The translations under genes were made by a program, and so were the position numbers. Shown here piece after piece: positions 1 to 8,084 of a DNA stretch of 64,000 bases. Positions within the stretch are counted from its first letter, which is position 1. Each line of letters starts with the position of its first letter. The DNA lies in assembly GCF_029537735.1 (NCBI RefSeq), contig NZ_JARPUQ010000001.1, positions 964,696 to 1,028,695 on the forward strand. Reading direction: 5' to 3'. This DNA is from Robiginitalea aestuariiviva. GTDB taxonomy: Bacteria > Bacteroidota > Bacteroidia > Flavobacteriales > Flavobacteriaceae. The notes under the pieces are model-generated. The model did not search any database. It saw nothing but the letters and a program-made list of their open reading frames with translations, and was not told the origin of the DNA.

Positions 1-38
1 GAAGTGCGACAGCAAACAAGTCATTGTGCAGGACTGAT

Positions 39-482
39 ATGGAGATCCGGATCAAACGTTTTCAGGAATTAACCCCGGAGGAGTTATACGCCCTTTTGCA
101 ATTGCGAAGCGAAATCTTTGTGGTGGAGCAGGAGTGTATTTACCTGGATCCGGATGGGAAGGACCTCAAGGCCCTGCACGTTCTGGGGATGGAATCTGGC
201 AAACTCGTGGCCTACACCCGTCTTTTTGCACCTGGGGCCTATATGGAACAAGCCAGTATTGGCCGCGTGGCCGTTCGGATGGAAAACCGGGGGAAGGGGC
301 TGGCACGCCAGATTATGATCGCTTCAATGGATGCGATTGGGCAACATTACCACACGGCACACATCGCCCTGTCCGCCCAGCGTTACCTGGAGGATTTTTA
401 TCGGGACCTGGGCTTTGAAGCTACAGGGGAACCGTATCTGGAGGATGGTATCCCCCACATTGAAATGCATCGGGTGCCCTAA
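39..482 (+). CDS. GNAT family N-acetyltransferase, ElaA-like
   Basis: Encodes 147 residues, the usual size of an ElaA-type GNAT acetyltransferase. The early segment LLQLRSEIFVVEQECIY is the ElaA signature, and RMENRGKGLA at about residue 80 is the acetyl-CoA-binding R/QxxGxG/A loop. It should transfer an acetyl group from acetyl-CoA to an unidentified amine in the cytoplasm. The ATG at 39 is preferred over an in-frame TTG at 24 because homologues begin close to it. The gene converges on the next one and their ends overlap by 4 bases. The family is clear; the substrate is not. Confidence 0.88.
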   Translation: MEIRIKRFQELTPEELYALLQLRSEIFVVEQECIYLDPDGKDLKALHVLGMESGKLVAYTRLFAPGAYMEQASIGRVAVRMENRGKGLARQIMIASMDAIGQHYHTAHIALSAQRYLEDFYRDLGFEATGEPYLEDGIPHIEMHRVP

Positions 483-856
483 GTGATCTTTATGGGCTGC
501 TTGTTGTTCAGGTTCAGTTCCTGCAACAGGGTATGGGTAAACTTGTAATGCCCCCTGAAGGTGATGATGCGAAAGCGGTTCGATTTCATCCGGCTGAGCG
601 TATCGAGCAACAGCCACTTGGACTTCAGCAAGGTTGGCGCATCGGACTTCAGGCTCAGGTCAAAGAGGTATTTCCGACCGTTTTTTATAGCCGTGATATC
701 CGGCGTGACGGAATTCCCGGTACTTTGCTTGATAAAGGACTTGGGGGTTTCATACCCGTCCATATCCGCCTTGATGTTTTGAAAGCCGCGCGCTTCCAGG
801 TGTTCAATCGACTTCTCCAGTAGTTCCTGATGTTCTTCTTTTTGTGGCTTGATCAT
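479..856 (-). CDS. hypothetical protein, possibly degenerate nuclease fold
   Basis: Encodes 125 residues with no confident family match. The N-terminus is charged and helical (PQKEEHQELLEKSIEHLE). The centre reads TPDITAIKNG followed by KYLFDLSLKS, which resembles the PD...(D/E)xK core of restriction-like nucleases but has Ser where the second acidic residue would lie. It is a single cytoplasmic gene with no signal or membrane segment. Its 3' end overlaps the convergent acetyltransferase gene by 4 bases. The ATG at 854-856 is the only good start. Function unknown; the nuclease resemblance is a weak inference. Confidence 0.6.
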   Translation of the reverse strand: MIKPQKEEHQELLEKSIEHLEARGFQNIKADMDGYETPKSFIKQSTGNSVTPDITAIKNGRKYLFDLSLKSDAPTLLKSKWLLLDTLSRMKSNRFRIITFRGHYKFTHTLLQELNLNNKQPIKIT

Positions 857-943
857 AACGTATAAAATACAAATTCTCAGGTCATATCCAAATCTGACGA
901 AGGGATTAACATAAGATTATTGTATTCAGGGCCAGGAATTTAA

Positions 944-2008
944 TCAGAGATAGACCGTCTTCCCGCTGCGGGCGGAGGCATCGGCAGCCAGTACAATCTG
1001 CAGGCTGTGAACGGCATCGTTCAGGTGGTCTGTCAGATCCAGATCTTGCCGGATGGCCTTCAGGAAATATTCCTGTTCCAGGCGGCAAAGGCCATCGTGG
1101 TCCGGTTCGTCTGCCGTACTGACAATTTCATCCTCCCGCGCGAAGTTTCCATCGGCATCCAGCTGGCTGTGGTGCAGGCGCAGGCTCCCGGTTTTGGAGT
1201 GCCCTTCAATATCGTCCGAATCCCCTTTTTCAGAATCCTGTATGGAGACGCAGCCGCGCGGCCCGATCACATCCTTTACAAAAAAGGCGGTTTCGCTCAT
1301 CATAGGCCCCCAACCCGCTTCGTACCAGCCTACGGAGCCGTCTTCAAAGCGAACCTGCAGCTGGCCATAGTTGTACATGTCTTTATCGATTTCGTCGCTT
1401 AGGTGGGCTCCTATGGCGCTCACGCTTACCGGGCGCGAACGGGTCATCAGGCACATGATGTCTACGTAATGCACCCCGCAATCCACAATGGGCGACATGG
1501 ATCGCAGCAACTGTTTGTGGGTGTACCACTGCTGTCCCGAACTCTGTTGGTTCAGGTTCATGCGCATCACCAGGGGCTTTCCGAGTTCCCGGGCCAGGGA
1601 TACAAATTTTTCCCAGGCGGGGTGTACCCGAAGGATGTATCCCACCACCATTTTTTTGCCTTTTTCCAGCGCCAGGTTTACCAACTCCCGTGATTCGGCA
1701 ACGGTTAGCGCCAGGGGTTTTTCTACAAACACATGGCAATGGTGATCCAGGGCCTGGCGCACCAGGGCGGCGTGCGTATCCGGATAGGTGTTTACGGAAA
1801 CGGCATCTGCGGGTCCGTGGGCCAGTGCTTGGTCCAGGCTGGAAAAGGTGGGATATCCACCCAGTTCGGCCGAGAGCCTTTCCCGGCTTTCCGGGTTGCG
1901 GCTTACCAGGCCAACCAATTGAAAGCCGTCCAGCTGGTGGTAGGCGCGGGCATGGCTGGTTCCCATGTTCCCGCATCCCACAACGATGATTTTTATTGGG
2001 TTTTTCAT
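944..2008 (-). CDS. Gfo/Idh/MocA family NAD(P)-dependent oxidoreductase
   Basis: Encodes 354 residues, typical for the family. Residues 6-20 form the Rossmann dinucleotide loop (VVGCGNMGTSHARAY), followed by the EKPLALT motif near residue 100, whose Lys is the family's catalytic/cofactor residue. The C-terminal alpha/beta domain carries VDCGVHYVDIM with the conserved His. It probably oxidises or reduces a sugar, inositol or sugar derivative. Its ATG overlaps the stop of the PQQ-type dehydrogenase gene upstream by 4 bases (ATGA type), so the two are translationally coupled. This suggests both act on sugars. Substrate unknown. Confidence 0.9.
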   Translation of the reverse strand: MKNPIKIIVVGCGNMGTSHARAYHQLDGFQLVGLVSRNPESRERLSAELGGYPTFSSLDQALAHGPADAVSVNTYPDTHAALVRQALDHHCHVFVEKPLALTVAESRELVNLALEKGKKMVVGYILRVHPAWEKFVSLARELGKPLVMRMNLNQQSSGQQWYTHKQLLRSMSPIVDCGVHYVDIMCLMTRSRPVSVSAIGAHLSDEIDKDMYNYGQLQVRFEDGSVGWYEAGWGPMMSETAFFVKDVIGPRGCVSIQDSEKGDSDDIEGHSKTGSLRLHHSQLDADGNFAREDEIVSTADEPDHDGLCRLEQEYFLKAIRQDLDLTDHLNDAVHSLQIVLAADASARSGKTVYL

Positions 2009-4131
2009 GGTGAAGGGATATGAAAGGCGATAATGGTATTCCCGGCTGGGGTGCCCAGTTTTTCACCCCCGCAGGCCAGGGCAATGAATTGCTTACCCCC
2101 GGCTTCGTAAAGGGCAGGGGTGGCAAAAGCGGCTGCCGGGAGGGCAACTTCCCAAAGCAAGGCTCCCGTATGCCGGTTAAAGGCCCTGAAGTATCCATCT
2201 TTGGTGGCGGCGATAAACAGCAGCCCGTTTTCCGTCACTACGGGCCCCCCGTAATTTTCAGTCCCGGTGGGCGGATGCCCCTGCTCCCGTAGGGCAGGCG
2301 TGTCGCCCAGCGGGATGCTCCAGAGGTATTCCCCCTGGTTCAGGTCTATGGCATGCAGGGTGCCCCATGGGGGCGAGATGGCCGGCAGCCCATTGGCATC
2401 GAGGAATTTGTCATAGCCCTTGTGTTCAAAGGGGAGTTGAGGTACTCCGGATGGGGCAGACCCTACTTCCTGTTTGTCAGTGCCCTCCATCAGGTACGCG
2501 ATCAGGGCTTCTTTATCGGCAGGATCCAGGTTCGGGAACCCGGGCATCATCCCCTTGCCAGCCTGTAACAGGGTATGGACTTCTTCAATGGTCTTTCGCC
2601 GGTTCAAACCCAGCAGGGAGGGATACCCGCTCAGGGGGAGCCCGCTGCGGTCTGCCTGGTGGCAAACGGCGCAATTACGCGCGTAGGTGATTTCCCCGGC
2701 AGAGGCGTTTTCCGGGATGGTCGGTGCAGACATTTGCAGGAACCAGGCCATCTCGTTCGAATTCACGTACAGAATGCCGTTTTCCGGATCTGCCCCGGCA
2801 CCTCCCCATTCGGCCGCCCCATCGTACCCCGGCAACAGCAATACCGGTTCCAGGCCCGGGGGGGCATACTGCCTGCGGTCTGCCGCCCGAAAGCGCTCCA
2901 GCACCTCTTCCGGGTTGGGGGCATATGGGCTCAGGTCTGCCTCGGTCAGGTCCTGCACCTGCCGGGCAAAGGGAGCGGGTTTTACCGGCAGGGGCTGGGT
3001 GGGCCAGGCTTCTTCCCCCTCCAGGGTTGAAGGAGGCACCGGCACTTCTTCAATCTCAAACAACGGTTCTCCGGTTACCCGGTTAAAAAGGTAGACGTAT
3101 CCCTGTTTGGTCACCTGGGCCACGGCGGGAATTTCCTCCCCGTTGCGGGTTACGGTTAAGAGGTTGGGCGGTGCCGGGGGGTCCCGGTCCCACAGGTCAT
3201 GATGGGTAAACTGGAAATGCCAGAGGCGCTCCCCGGTGTTGGCATCCAGGGCCAGCAGGCAATTCGCAAAGAGGTTCTCTCCTAGCCGCTGCCCCCCGTA
3301 GAAGTCCGGGGCGGCAGAACCTGTGGGCACATATAATATTTCCCGCCCCTCATCCAGGGCCATTCCGGCCCAGTTGTTTGCGGCTCCCACCAGGCCTTTG
3401 CGGTAGGTTTCCGGATCTTCCCAGGTTTCGTACCCTGTTTCACCGGGGTGTGGGATGGTGTGGAAAACCCAGTTCAGGGCTCCGGTGCGGACGTCAAAAG
3501 CCATGATGTCTCCCGGGGCAGCCCCGGGGCCCTCGGATACGCGCAAGGGCATAATAATGTGGTTCTTAAAAATAGTTCCCGGGGTATTCGAGATCACAAA
3601 TTGATTCCGGGCGCTTTCCGGGAGGCCGGAGCGGAGGTCTACCTGCCCGCCTTTCCCAAAAGAGACCACGGGTTTTCCCGTAAGGGCATTCAGGGCCCAA
3701 AGGGATTCGCCCCGGGTGTAAAAAATGCGATGGTCCTCCCCGTCGCTCCAGTAACTCACCCCCCTGCTGGTAGAGTGCCAGGCCTTCAGGGAGTCCCCGA
3801 ACACCCAAACGGGCCGGCCGGTGCGCGCATCCAGTGCAAATACCCGCAGGGCTGCAGAGACGCCAAATAAAAGGGTATCGACTACCAGGGGGTTCATTTG
3901 CATTTGCCCGGCATCTGGCAGTTCGTAGGTCCAGGCCACTTCCAGAGCCGACACATTTTCCGGAGTAAAGGCGTCCAGTTTTGAGAAATGGCTTCGGCCT
4001 GCATCGCCCAGGTAACGGGACCAGGTATAAAAGGAAGCCTCTTCGGAACTCCTGGCGGGGGAGTGGGGCTCGCAGCCCGAAAGGGCGCATAAAACAACCA
4101 GGCCCAGCAGGGATAAACGGATAGGTGTCAT
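2005..4131 (-). CDS. PQQ-type quinoprotein dehydrogenase with internal cytochrome c domain
   Basis: Encodes a 708-residue exported lipoprotein: hydrophobic N-terminus with lipobox LSGC (Cys about 20). A PQQ-type beta-propeller (repeated W-containing blades such as VFALDARTGRPVWVFG) covers about 35-440. A cytochrome c domain follows at about 478-555 with CAVCH near 486, and the propeller resumes after it with the GTENYGGPVVT signature of membrane-glucose-dehydrogenase-type enzymes. It should oxidise a sugar or alcohol in the periplasm and pass electrons to its own haem. The ATG at 4131 is used; an upstream TTG at 4140 would spoil the signal. It lies in the same strand run as a PqqB-like gene. 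PQQ binding and substrate are inferred from family. Confidence 0.9.
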   Translation of the reverse strand: MTPIRLSLLGLVVLCALSGCEPHSPARSSEEASFYTWSRYLGDAGRSHFSKLDAFTPENVSALEVAWTYELPDAGQMQMNPLVVDTLLFGVSAALRVFALDARTGRPVWVFGDSLKAWHSTSRGVSYWSDGEDHRIFYTRGESLWALNALTGKPVVSFGKGGQVDLRSGLPESARNQFVISNTPGTIFKNHIIMPLRVSEGPGAAPGDIMAFDVRTGALNWVFHTIPHPGETGYETWEDPETYRKGLVGAANNWAGMALDEGREILYVPTGSAAPDFYGGQRLGENLFANCLLALDANTGERLWHFQFTHHDLWDRDPPAPPNLLTVTRNGEEIPAVAQVTKQGYVYLFNRVTGEPLFEIEEVPVPPSTLEGEEAWPTQPLPVKPAPFARQVQDLTEADLSPYAPNPEEVLERFRAADRRQYAPPGLEPVLLLPGYDGAAEWGGAGADPENGILYVNSNEMAWFLQMSAPTIPENASAGEITYARNCAVCHQADRSGLPLSGYPSLLGLNRRKTIEEVHTLLQAGKGMMPGFPNLDPADKEALIAYLMEGTDKQEVGSAPSGVPQLPFEHKGYDKFLDANGLPAISPPWGTLHAIDLNQGEYLWSIPLGDTPALREQGHPPTGTENYGGPVVTENGLLFIAATKDGYFRAFNRHTGALLWEVALPAAAFATPALYEAGGKQFIALACGGEKLGTPAGNTIIAFHIPSP

Positions 4132-4178
4132 ACGCCCCAAGGTAGCGAATTCACCCCGGATTCTTCAGGGCAGGCCGG

Positions 4179-5033
4179 TTAAAAGAGCTCCCGGCGCAGC
4201 CTAAGGACCGCGGGCAGGTAAGAGTTTCCGAAGAGGTTCAGGTGGGCCAGCAGGTAATAGAGCTGATACCACTGCTGGCGCACCTCCCAGCCTTCCTGTT
4301 GGGGTGCCAGGGCGTAGTACCCGTCGTAAAAGGCTTCCGGAAACCCACCAAAAAGCCGGCTCATGGCCAGGTCTACCTCGGCATGCCCCCGGTACACTGC
4401 AGGGTCGATCAGCACGGCATCCCCGTTCTCTGCGATCAGGAAATTCCCGCCCCAGAGGTCGCCGTGTAAGAGCGATGGAAAAACCTCCGGGGTGTGTTCA
4501 GCCATCTTTTGGCAGAGTTCTTCTGCCGTTGGGATTTCGGATTGTGCCATAAGGCCGGCAGCGATGGCCATCCGATATTGGGGCATTAGGCGGTGGTGGA
4601 CATAAAACGCGACCCAATCCGCTTCCCTGGGGTTTTTCTGGGGCAGGCGCCCCAGGAAGTTGTCCGAATCCCAGCCAAAAGCGGGAGCTTTCTGCAAGTG
4701 CATACGCGCCAGGTTGGCGCCAAAGGCCCGGCATTCCTCCGGGCTGCCAGGGCGGGAAGGGATCCATTCCATCACCAGGCAGGCCCCATTTTCCAGGGGA
4801 TACACCCCATCGACTTCGGGCGTGCGCAATACCCCTGCAGCCCCCAGGGCCTGTAGCCCCTCAGCTTCTGCCCTGAGCCCGGTATAGGCCGTGCCGCCGT
4901 CAAGGGTTTTCAAAAACCGGAGCCCATGGGGTGTTACCATCCGGAAAGCGCGTGCGGTATCGCCCCCGCCCAGGGGTTCCAGGGAAAGGACGGGGATGCC
5001 TGTGGCGTTTTGTAATCGGGCTTTGAAAGGCAT
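4179..5033 (-). CDS. fructosamine kinase family protein
   Basis: Encodes 284 residues, the length of bacterial fructosamine-3-kinase-like proteins (aminoglycoside phosphotransferase fold). The N-terminal segment SLEPLGGGDTARAFRM is the nucleotide-binding glycine loop, and LLHGDLWGGNFLI near residue 190 is the catalytic Brenner-type loop with HGD and the metal-binding Asn. VLIDPAVYRGHAEVDLAMS follows with the second metal Asp. It phosphorylates ketosamines formed by protein glycation, starting their repair. It follows the PqqB-like gene by 9 bases and is probably cotranscribed. The family is clear; the true substrate is inferred. Confidence 0.92.
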   Translation of the reverse strand: MPFKARLQNATGIPVLSLEPLGGGDTARAFRMVTPHGLRFLKTLDGGTAYTGLRAEAEGLQALGAAGVLRTPEVDGVYPLENGACLVMEWIPSRPGSPEECRAFGANLARMHLQKAPAFGWDSDNFLGRLPQKNPREADWVAFYVHHRLMPQYRMAIAAGLMAQSEIPTAEELCQKMAEHTPEVFPSLLHGDLWGGNFLIAENGDAVLIDPAVYRGHAEVDLAMSRLFGGFPEAFYDGYYALAPQQEGWEVRQQWYQLYYLLAHLNLFGNSYLPAVLRLRRELF

Positions 5034-5042
5034 CAGCAGGGG

Positions 5043-5966
5043 TTAAAGCCGGAACACCTGGCCCTGGCGGGCAATGTGGAATCCGGCAGCCTCCACAGCC
5101 TTTGACGCCTCGCTTTCCGGGTCCAGCAGGGGGTTGGTGTGGTTCATGTGAATAAAGAAGACCTTCTCTTTTTCGGCTTCCGGCAGGCGGGCAAACCGCG
5201 CCATACTTTCGGAAACAAAGGGGTGGGGGATTTCGGAAATGTCCCGGTAGCCTACTTCGGAGGCATCGAAAAAAGTGGCATCCAAGAAGGCGTAATCCAC
5301 AGCCCGGATATGCGCTTCAATATCGGTTTCCCAGCGTTCCCATTTATCGATGTCCGGGATAAAAAGCGCTGTTTTCCGGGGCCCTGCGATCAGGAAACCC
5401 ACCGTCTCGGAGTATTCGTCCCGGTGGGGTACCCGCACAGGGGTTACCTTCAGGTTGGGGCCCAGGCTTGCAGCCTTTCCGTCTTTCAGGGGCGCCAGGT
5501 GGATGTTCCCTGCGGAAACGAGCTGCCTCCATGGCCCGTTCCGGCGCAGGAAGCGGCTCATCCGGGGCATGGCATACACCGGGATTCCAGGGGCATTCAG
5601 GGCCTCTCGCCCCAGGAATTGCAGACCGGAATAGTGCCCGATATGGGCATGGGTCAGGAAGATGCCGGACGGCAGGGGTAAGCCTGTGGCCCGGTGTAAC
5701 GCATCCATTTGCGCCCCCAGGTCGGGCGTAGCCTCAAACAGGTAGGAGGTACCTTGTGCCGGGTCGGACAGGCCCAGGCATACCACGTGTCTGGGGGCCA
5801 TTTTTTCGGGTTCCGGCGAGGCACAACAGGCGCGCTGGCAGCCAATGTGCGGCAGCCCGCCGTCCTGTACGGTTCCCAGTACTATGAGCGAAACCCCTTC
5901 CTGCTGGGCTGTTGCGGTGCCGCCCAGCACAAGGCTGGTCCAAACCAAGAAAAGCAGACGACGCAT
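5043..5966 (-). CDS. exported PqqB-like MBL-fold hydrolase
   Basis: Encodes 307 residues with a cleavable signal peptide (MRRLLFLVW...ATAQQ). The body resembles PqqB: VLGTVQDGGLPHIGC, then cysteines at 43, 47 and 48, and ATPDLGAQMDAL. The metal motif reads HAHIGH (His106, 108, 111) with Gly110 where classical metallo-beta-lactamase folds have Asp. FIPDID and IHMNH supply later ligands. PqqB hydroxylates a PQQ precursor, but a secreted PqqB paralogue is unlikely to make cytoplasmic PQQ, so hydrolase or oxygenase activity in the periplasm is open. It sits 3 bases after the S41 peptidase gene and two genes upstream of a PQQ-type dehydrogenase. Confidence 0.8.
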   Translation of the reverse strand: MRRLLFLVWTSLVLGGTATAQQEGVSLIVLGTVQDGGLPHIGCQRACCASPEPEKMAPRHVVCLGLSDPAQGTSYLFEATPDLGAQMDALHRATGLPLPSGIFLTHAHIGHYSGLQFLGREALNAPGIPVYAMPRMSRFLRRNGPWRQLVSAGNIHLAPLKDGKAASLGPNLKVTPVRVPHRDEYSETVGFLIAGPRKTALFIPDIDKWERWETDIEAHIRAVDYAFLDATFFDASEVGYRDISEIPHPFVSESMARFARLPEAEKEKVFFIHMNHTNPLLDPESEASKAVEAAGFHIARQGQVFRL

Positions 5967-5969
5967 GGG

Positions 5970-7598
5970 CTAACGGAGGATTTCGGCGTAACGCTTAGGG
6001 CTGGACAGCAGCTCCCGGGCGGCCAGGATGGCCGTGTCACGGTTCAGGAAAGACTCGTAGAGCCCCTCCCGGTAGACGTACCGTTTAATGATTTCGTCCT
6101 CCAGGGCCTTGGTAAGCTCCGCGGAGTAGGTGTCCAGGGCGGCCAGCTTCTTTTTCTCCAGCTGCAGCAACAGGTCGCGGAATTCGCCTTCCAGGCTTTC
6201 GTCAAAAACGATGGATTCCCGGGCAGTCAGTGCCTCCCGCAGGGCATGTTCCGTCTTGGTTTCAAAATCGAAGCCGCTTTTCGCCACAAATTCCTTGAAT
6301 GCCCCATACTGGCTTGCCCCCAGGTGAAAACTACCCGGGTTTTCCAGCTGGTGGGTGTAGAAATACTGGGTGGCAAAGTCAAAAACCACGTGGTTGTCTA
6401 CCAGGGCGCGGGTCAGGTCATTGCTGCGCATGTCTGCAATTTCTACATCGGGCATCACCCCGCCCCCATCGGTGACCTTACGGCCATTGCGGGTGCGGAA
6501 TTCCTGGAATTCTGTATTGCGGACGGCGTTGCCGCTGGCATCCCGGTTCCAGTAATCCAGGGACTGAATGCAACGGCCGGAAGGGGTGTAATAGCGGCTG
6601 ATGGTCACCTTCAGCTGGGTGCCGTAGGTAAGTTTAAGGGGGCGCTGTACCAACCCTTTTCCAAAACTGCGGGCGCCCATTACTACGGCCCGGTCCAGGT
6701 CCTGCAGGCTGCCGGAAACGATTTCGCTGGCCGAGGCGCTGCGGTCGTTTACCAGCACCACCAGCGGGATTTCAGTGTCTTCGGCCTTGTTCCGCGTTTT
6801 ATAGGTTTGGTTGAACTTTTTGACTTTGGATTGGGTGGTGACAATCAGCTCGCCTTTGGGCACAAACAGGTTGGTGACGTTTATCGCTTCGGTCAACAAC
6901 CCTCCCGGGTTATCTCTCAGATCCAGGATGATCCGCTCTGCCCCCTGCCCTTTCAGATCCAATAAGGCTTCCCGGGTCTGGGCCGAGGCCTTGGCATTAA
7001 AGCGGGAGAGGACAATATACCCCGTTTTGTCGTCGGCCATCCGGTAAAAAGGGACGGCGTCTACTTCAATCCCCCCGCGGGAAACGTCGGCGGTCTGCAG
7101 GGATCCCTGCCGGCGGAAGGTAACAGTGACCGTGGAATTGTTAGCGCCTTTTAGGAGCTCTACGGCATCTTCCTGGAAGTCTGCCACGGACACATCCCCG
7201 ATCTTTACAATTTCATCGCCGGCCCGGAGCCCGGCCTGGTCTGCCGGATATCCCTTGTAGGGTTCCACAATAACCAAACGGTCTTTGTACGAACGAACCA
7301 GGGCTCCAATTCCGGAGTATTCTCCGGCATTACTGATTTTATAGGCCTCCACATCCTGTTCGTTCAAATAGACGGTATAGGGGTCCAGGTCCGAAAGCAT
7401 ATTTTTGATGGCGGTGTCCATCAGCTCGGCCGGGTTGGTCTCGTCCACATAATTCATGTTCAATTCCTTGAACAGGGTGGTAAAGATTTCGATCTGTTTG
7501 GCGACCTCAAAAAAGTCGTTTTTAAACGCGGTGGTCCCGAGGAAGATCAGGACGGCCGCCAGGGGGACCAAAACGCGGGTCTTCAGCAGCTTCTTCAT
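5970..7598 (-). CDS. S41 family C-terminal processing peptidase
   Basis: Encodes 542 residues. An N-terminal hydrophobic signal/anchor (residues 7-24) is followed by a flavobacterial CtpA N-domain (FFEVAKQIEIFTTLFKELN). A PDZ domain lies at about 85-165 and the tail-specific protease domain at about 190-370. SASASE carries the catalytic Ser and FGKGLVQ the catalytic Lys. It cleaves periplasmic proteins from their C-termini, in envelope quality control. The start is secure by homology, which means the first 77 bases lie inside the 3' end of rnpA in another frame. The C-terminal domain of about 170 residues is normal for the family. Confidence 0.94.
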   Translation of the reverse strand: MKKLLKTRVLVPLAAVLIFLGTTAFKNDFFEVAKQIEIFTTLFKELNMNYVDETNPAELMDTAIKNMLSDLDPYTVYLNEQDVEAYKISNAGEYSGIGALVRSYKDRLVIVEPYKGYPADQAGLRAGDEIVKIGDVSVADFQEDAVELLKGANNSTVTVTFRRQGSLQTADVSRGGIEVDAVPFYRMADDKTGYIVLSRFNAKASAQTREALLDLKGQGAERIILDLRDNPGGLLTEAINVTNLFVPKGELIVTTQSKVKKFNQTYKTRNKAEDTEIPLVVLVNDRSASASEIVSGSLQDLDRAVVMGARSFGKGLVQRPLKLTYGTQLKVTISRYYTPSGRCIQSLDYWNRDASGNAVRNTEFQEFRTRNGRKVTDGGGVMPDVEIADMRSNDLTRALVDNHVVFDFATQYFYTHQLENPGSFHLGASQYGAFKEFVAKSGFDFETKTEHALREALTARESIVFDESLEGEFRDLLLQLEKKKLAALDTYSAELTKALEDEIIKRYVYREGLYESFLNRDTAILAARELLSSPKRYAEILR

Positions 7599-7962
7599 GG
7601 GTTTGGATTTTTTGCAGCAATTCTTTTACACACCGGTGTATGGTAGGAAAGTCCGGCAGTTCTTTTCCAAGGTATAAAAATACCAACGCATAGCTTCCCT
7701 GTGTATTGTTAAAAAAGGCCTCCTTTTCCAGGCGGTAGGCTTCCCGCATCAGCCGTTTGGTACGATTGCGCTGGTATGCCTTTCGCAGGTTCCGCTTAGA
7801 AACCGCGAAGCCAGCCTGTGCCCGGACCCTGCCCGGCATGGGGGTTTTCAGGAAGGTGGCCCGCAGGGGGTAGGCCTTCAGGGAAACACCCCGGGCAAAC
7901 AGCTCTTCCCAGAGCCGCTGGCGTTTGAGTTTTTCGGATTTTGGAAAGCGTTGGCCGGCCAT
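7522..7962 (-). CDS. rnpA: ribonuclease P protein component
   Basis: Encodes 146 residues of the RNase P protein subunit, which binds the catalytic RNA to mature tRNA 5' ends. The family features are FPKSEKLKR at the start, PLRATFLK, FAVSKRN and the RNR box QRNRTKRLMREAYR. The basic protein is about 25 residues longer than usual because its C-terminus (EEAAEDPRFGPPGGRPDLPRD) reads through the start of the downstream S41 peptidase gene. The ATG at 7962 is chosen; an in-frame TTG at 7968 lies inside the -7 element. The transcript may be leaderless. Confidence 0.93.
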   Translation of the reverse strand: MAGQRFPKSEKLKRQRLWEELFARGVSLKAYPLRATFLKTPMPGRVRAQAGFAVSKRNLRKAYQRNRTKRLMREAYRLEKEAFFNNTQGSYALVFLYLGKELPDFPTIHRCVKELLQKIQTHEEAAEDPRFGPPGGRPDLPRDHRV

Positions 7963-7965
7963 GCC

Positions 7966-7973
7966 CAAAAATA
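7966..7973 (-). promoter_or_regulatory. putative -7 promoter element for rnpA
   Basis: On the minus strand TATTTTTG matches the Bacteroidota TAnnTTTG consensus and ends 3 bases before the rnpA ATG. Transcription would begin at or next to the start codon, implying a leaderless or almost leaderless mRNA. Confidence 0.5.
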
Positions 7974-8084
7974 GGAATAATTGGGGCCATCACAGGGGTG
8001 ACAATTATCATAAATCTCCGGGCCGGTGGCTCGTAACTTGCCGTGAGCCGGCATTTCAAAAGGACCGGCCCAAAAAAGAAACCC

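Noticed and set aside
5709-6965. Long open frame of 418 codons on the plus strand opposite the PqqB-like and S41 genes
   Set aside because: It is antisense to two genes with clear family motifs and shows no motif itself; the G+C-rich composition makes such frames common.
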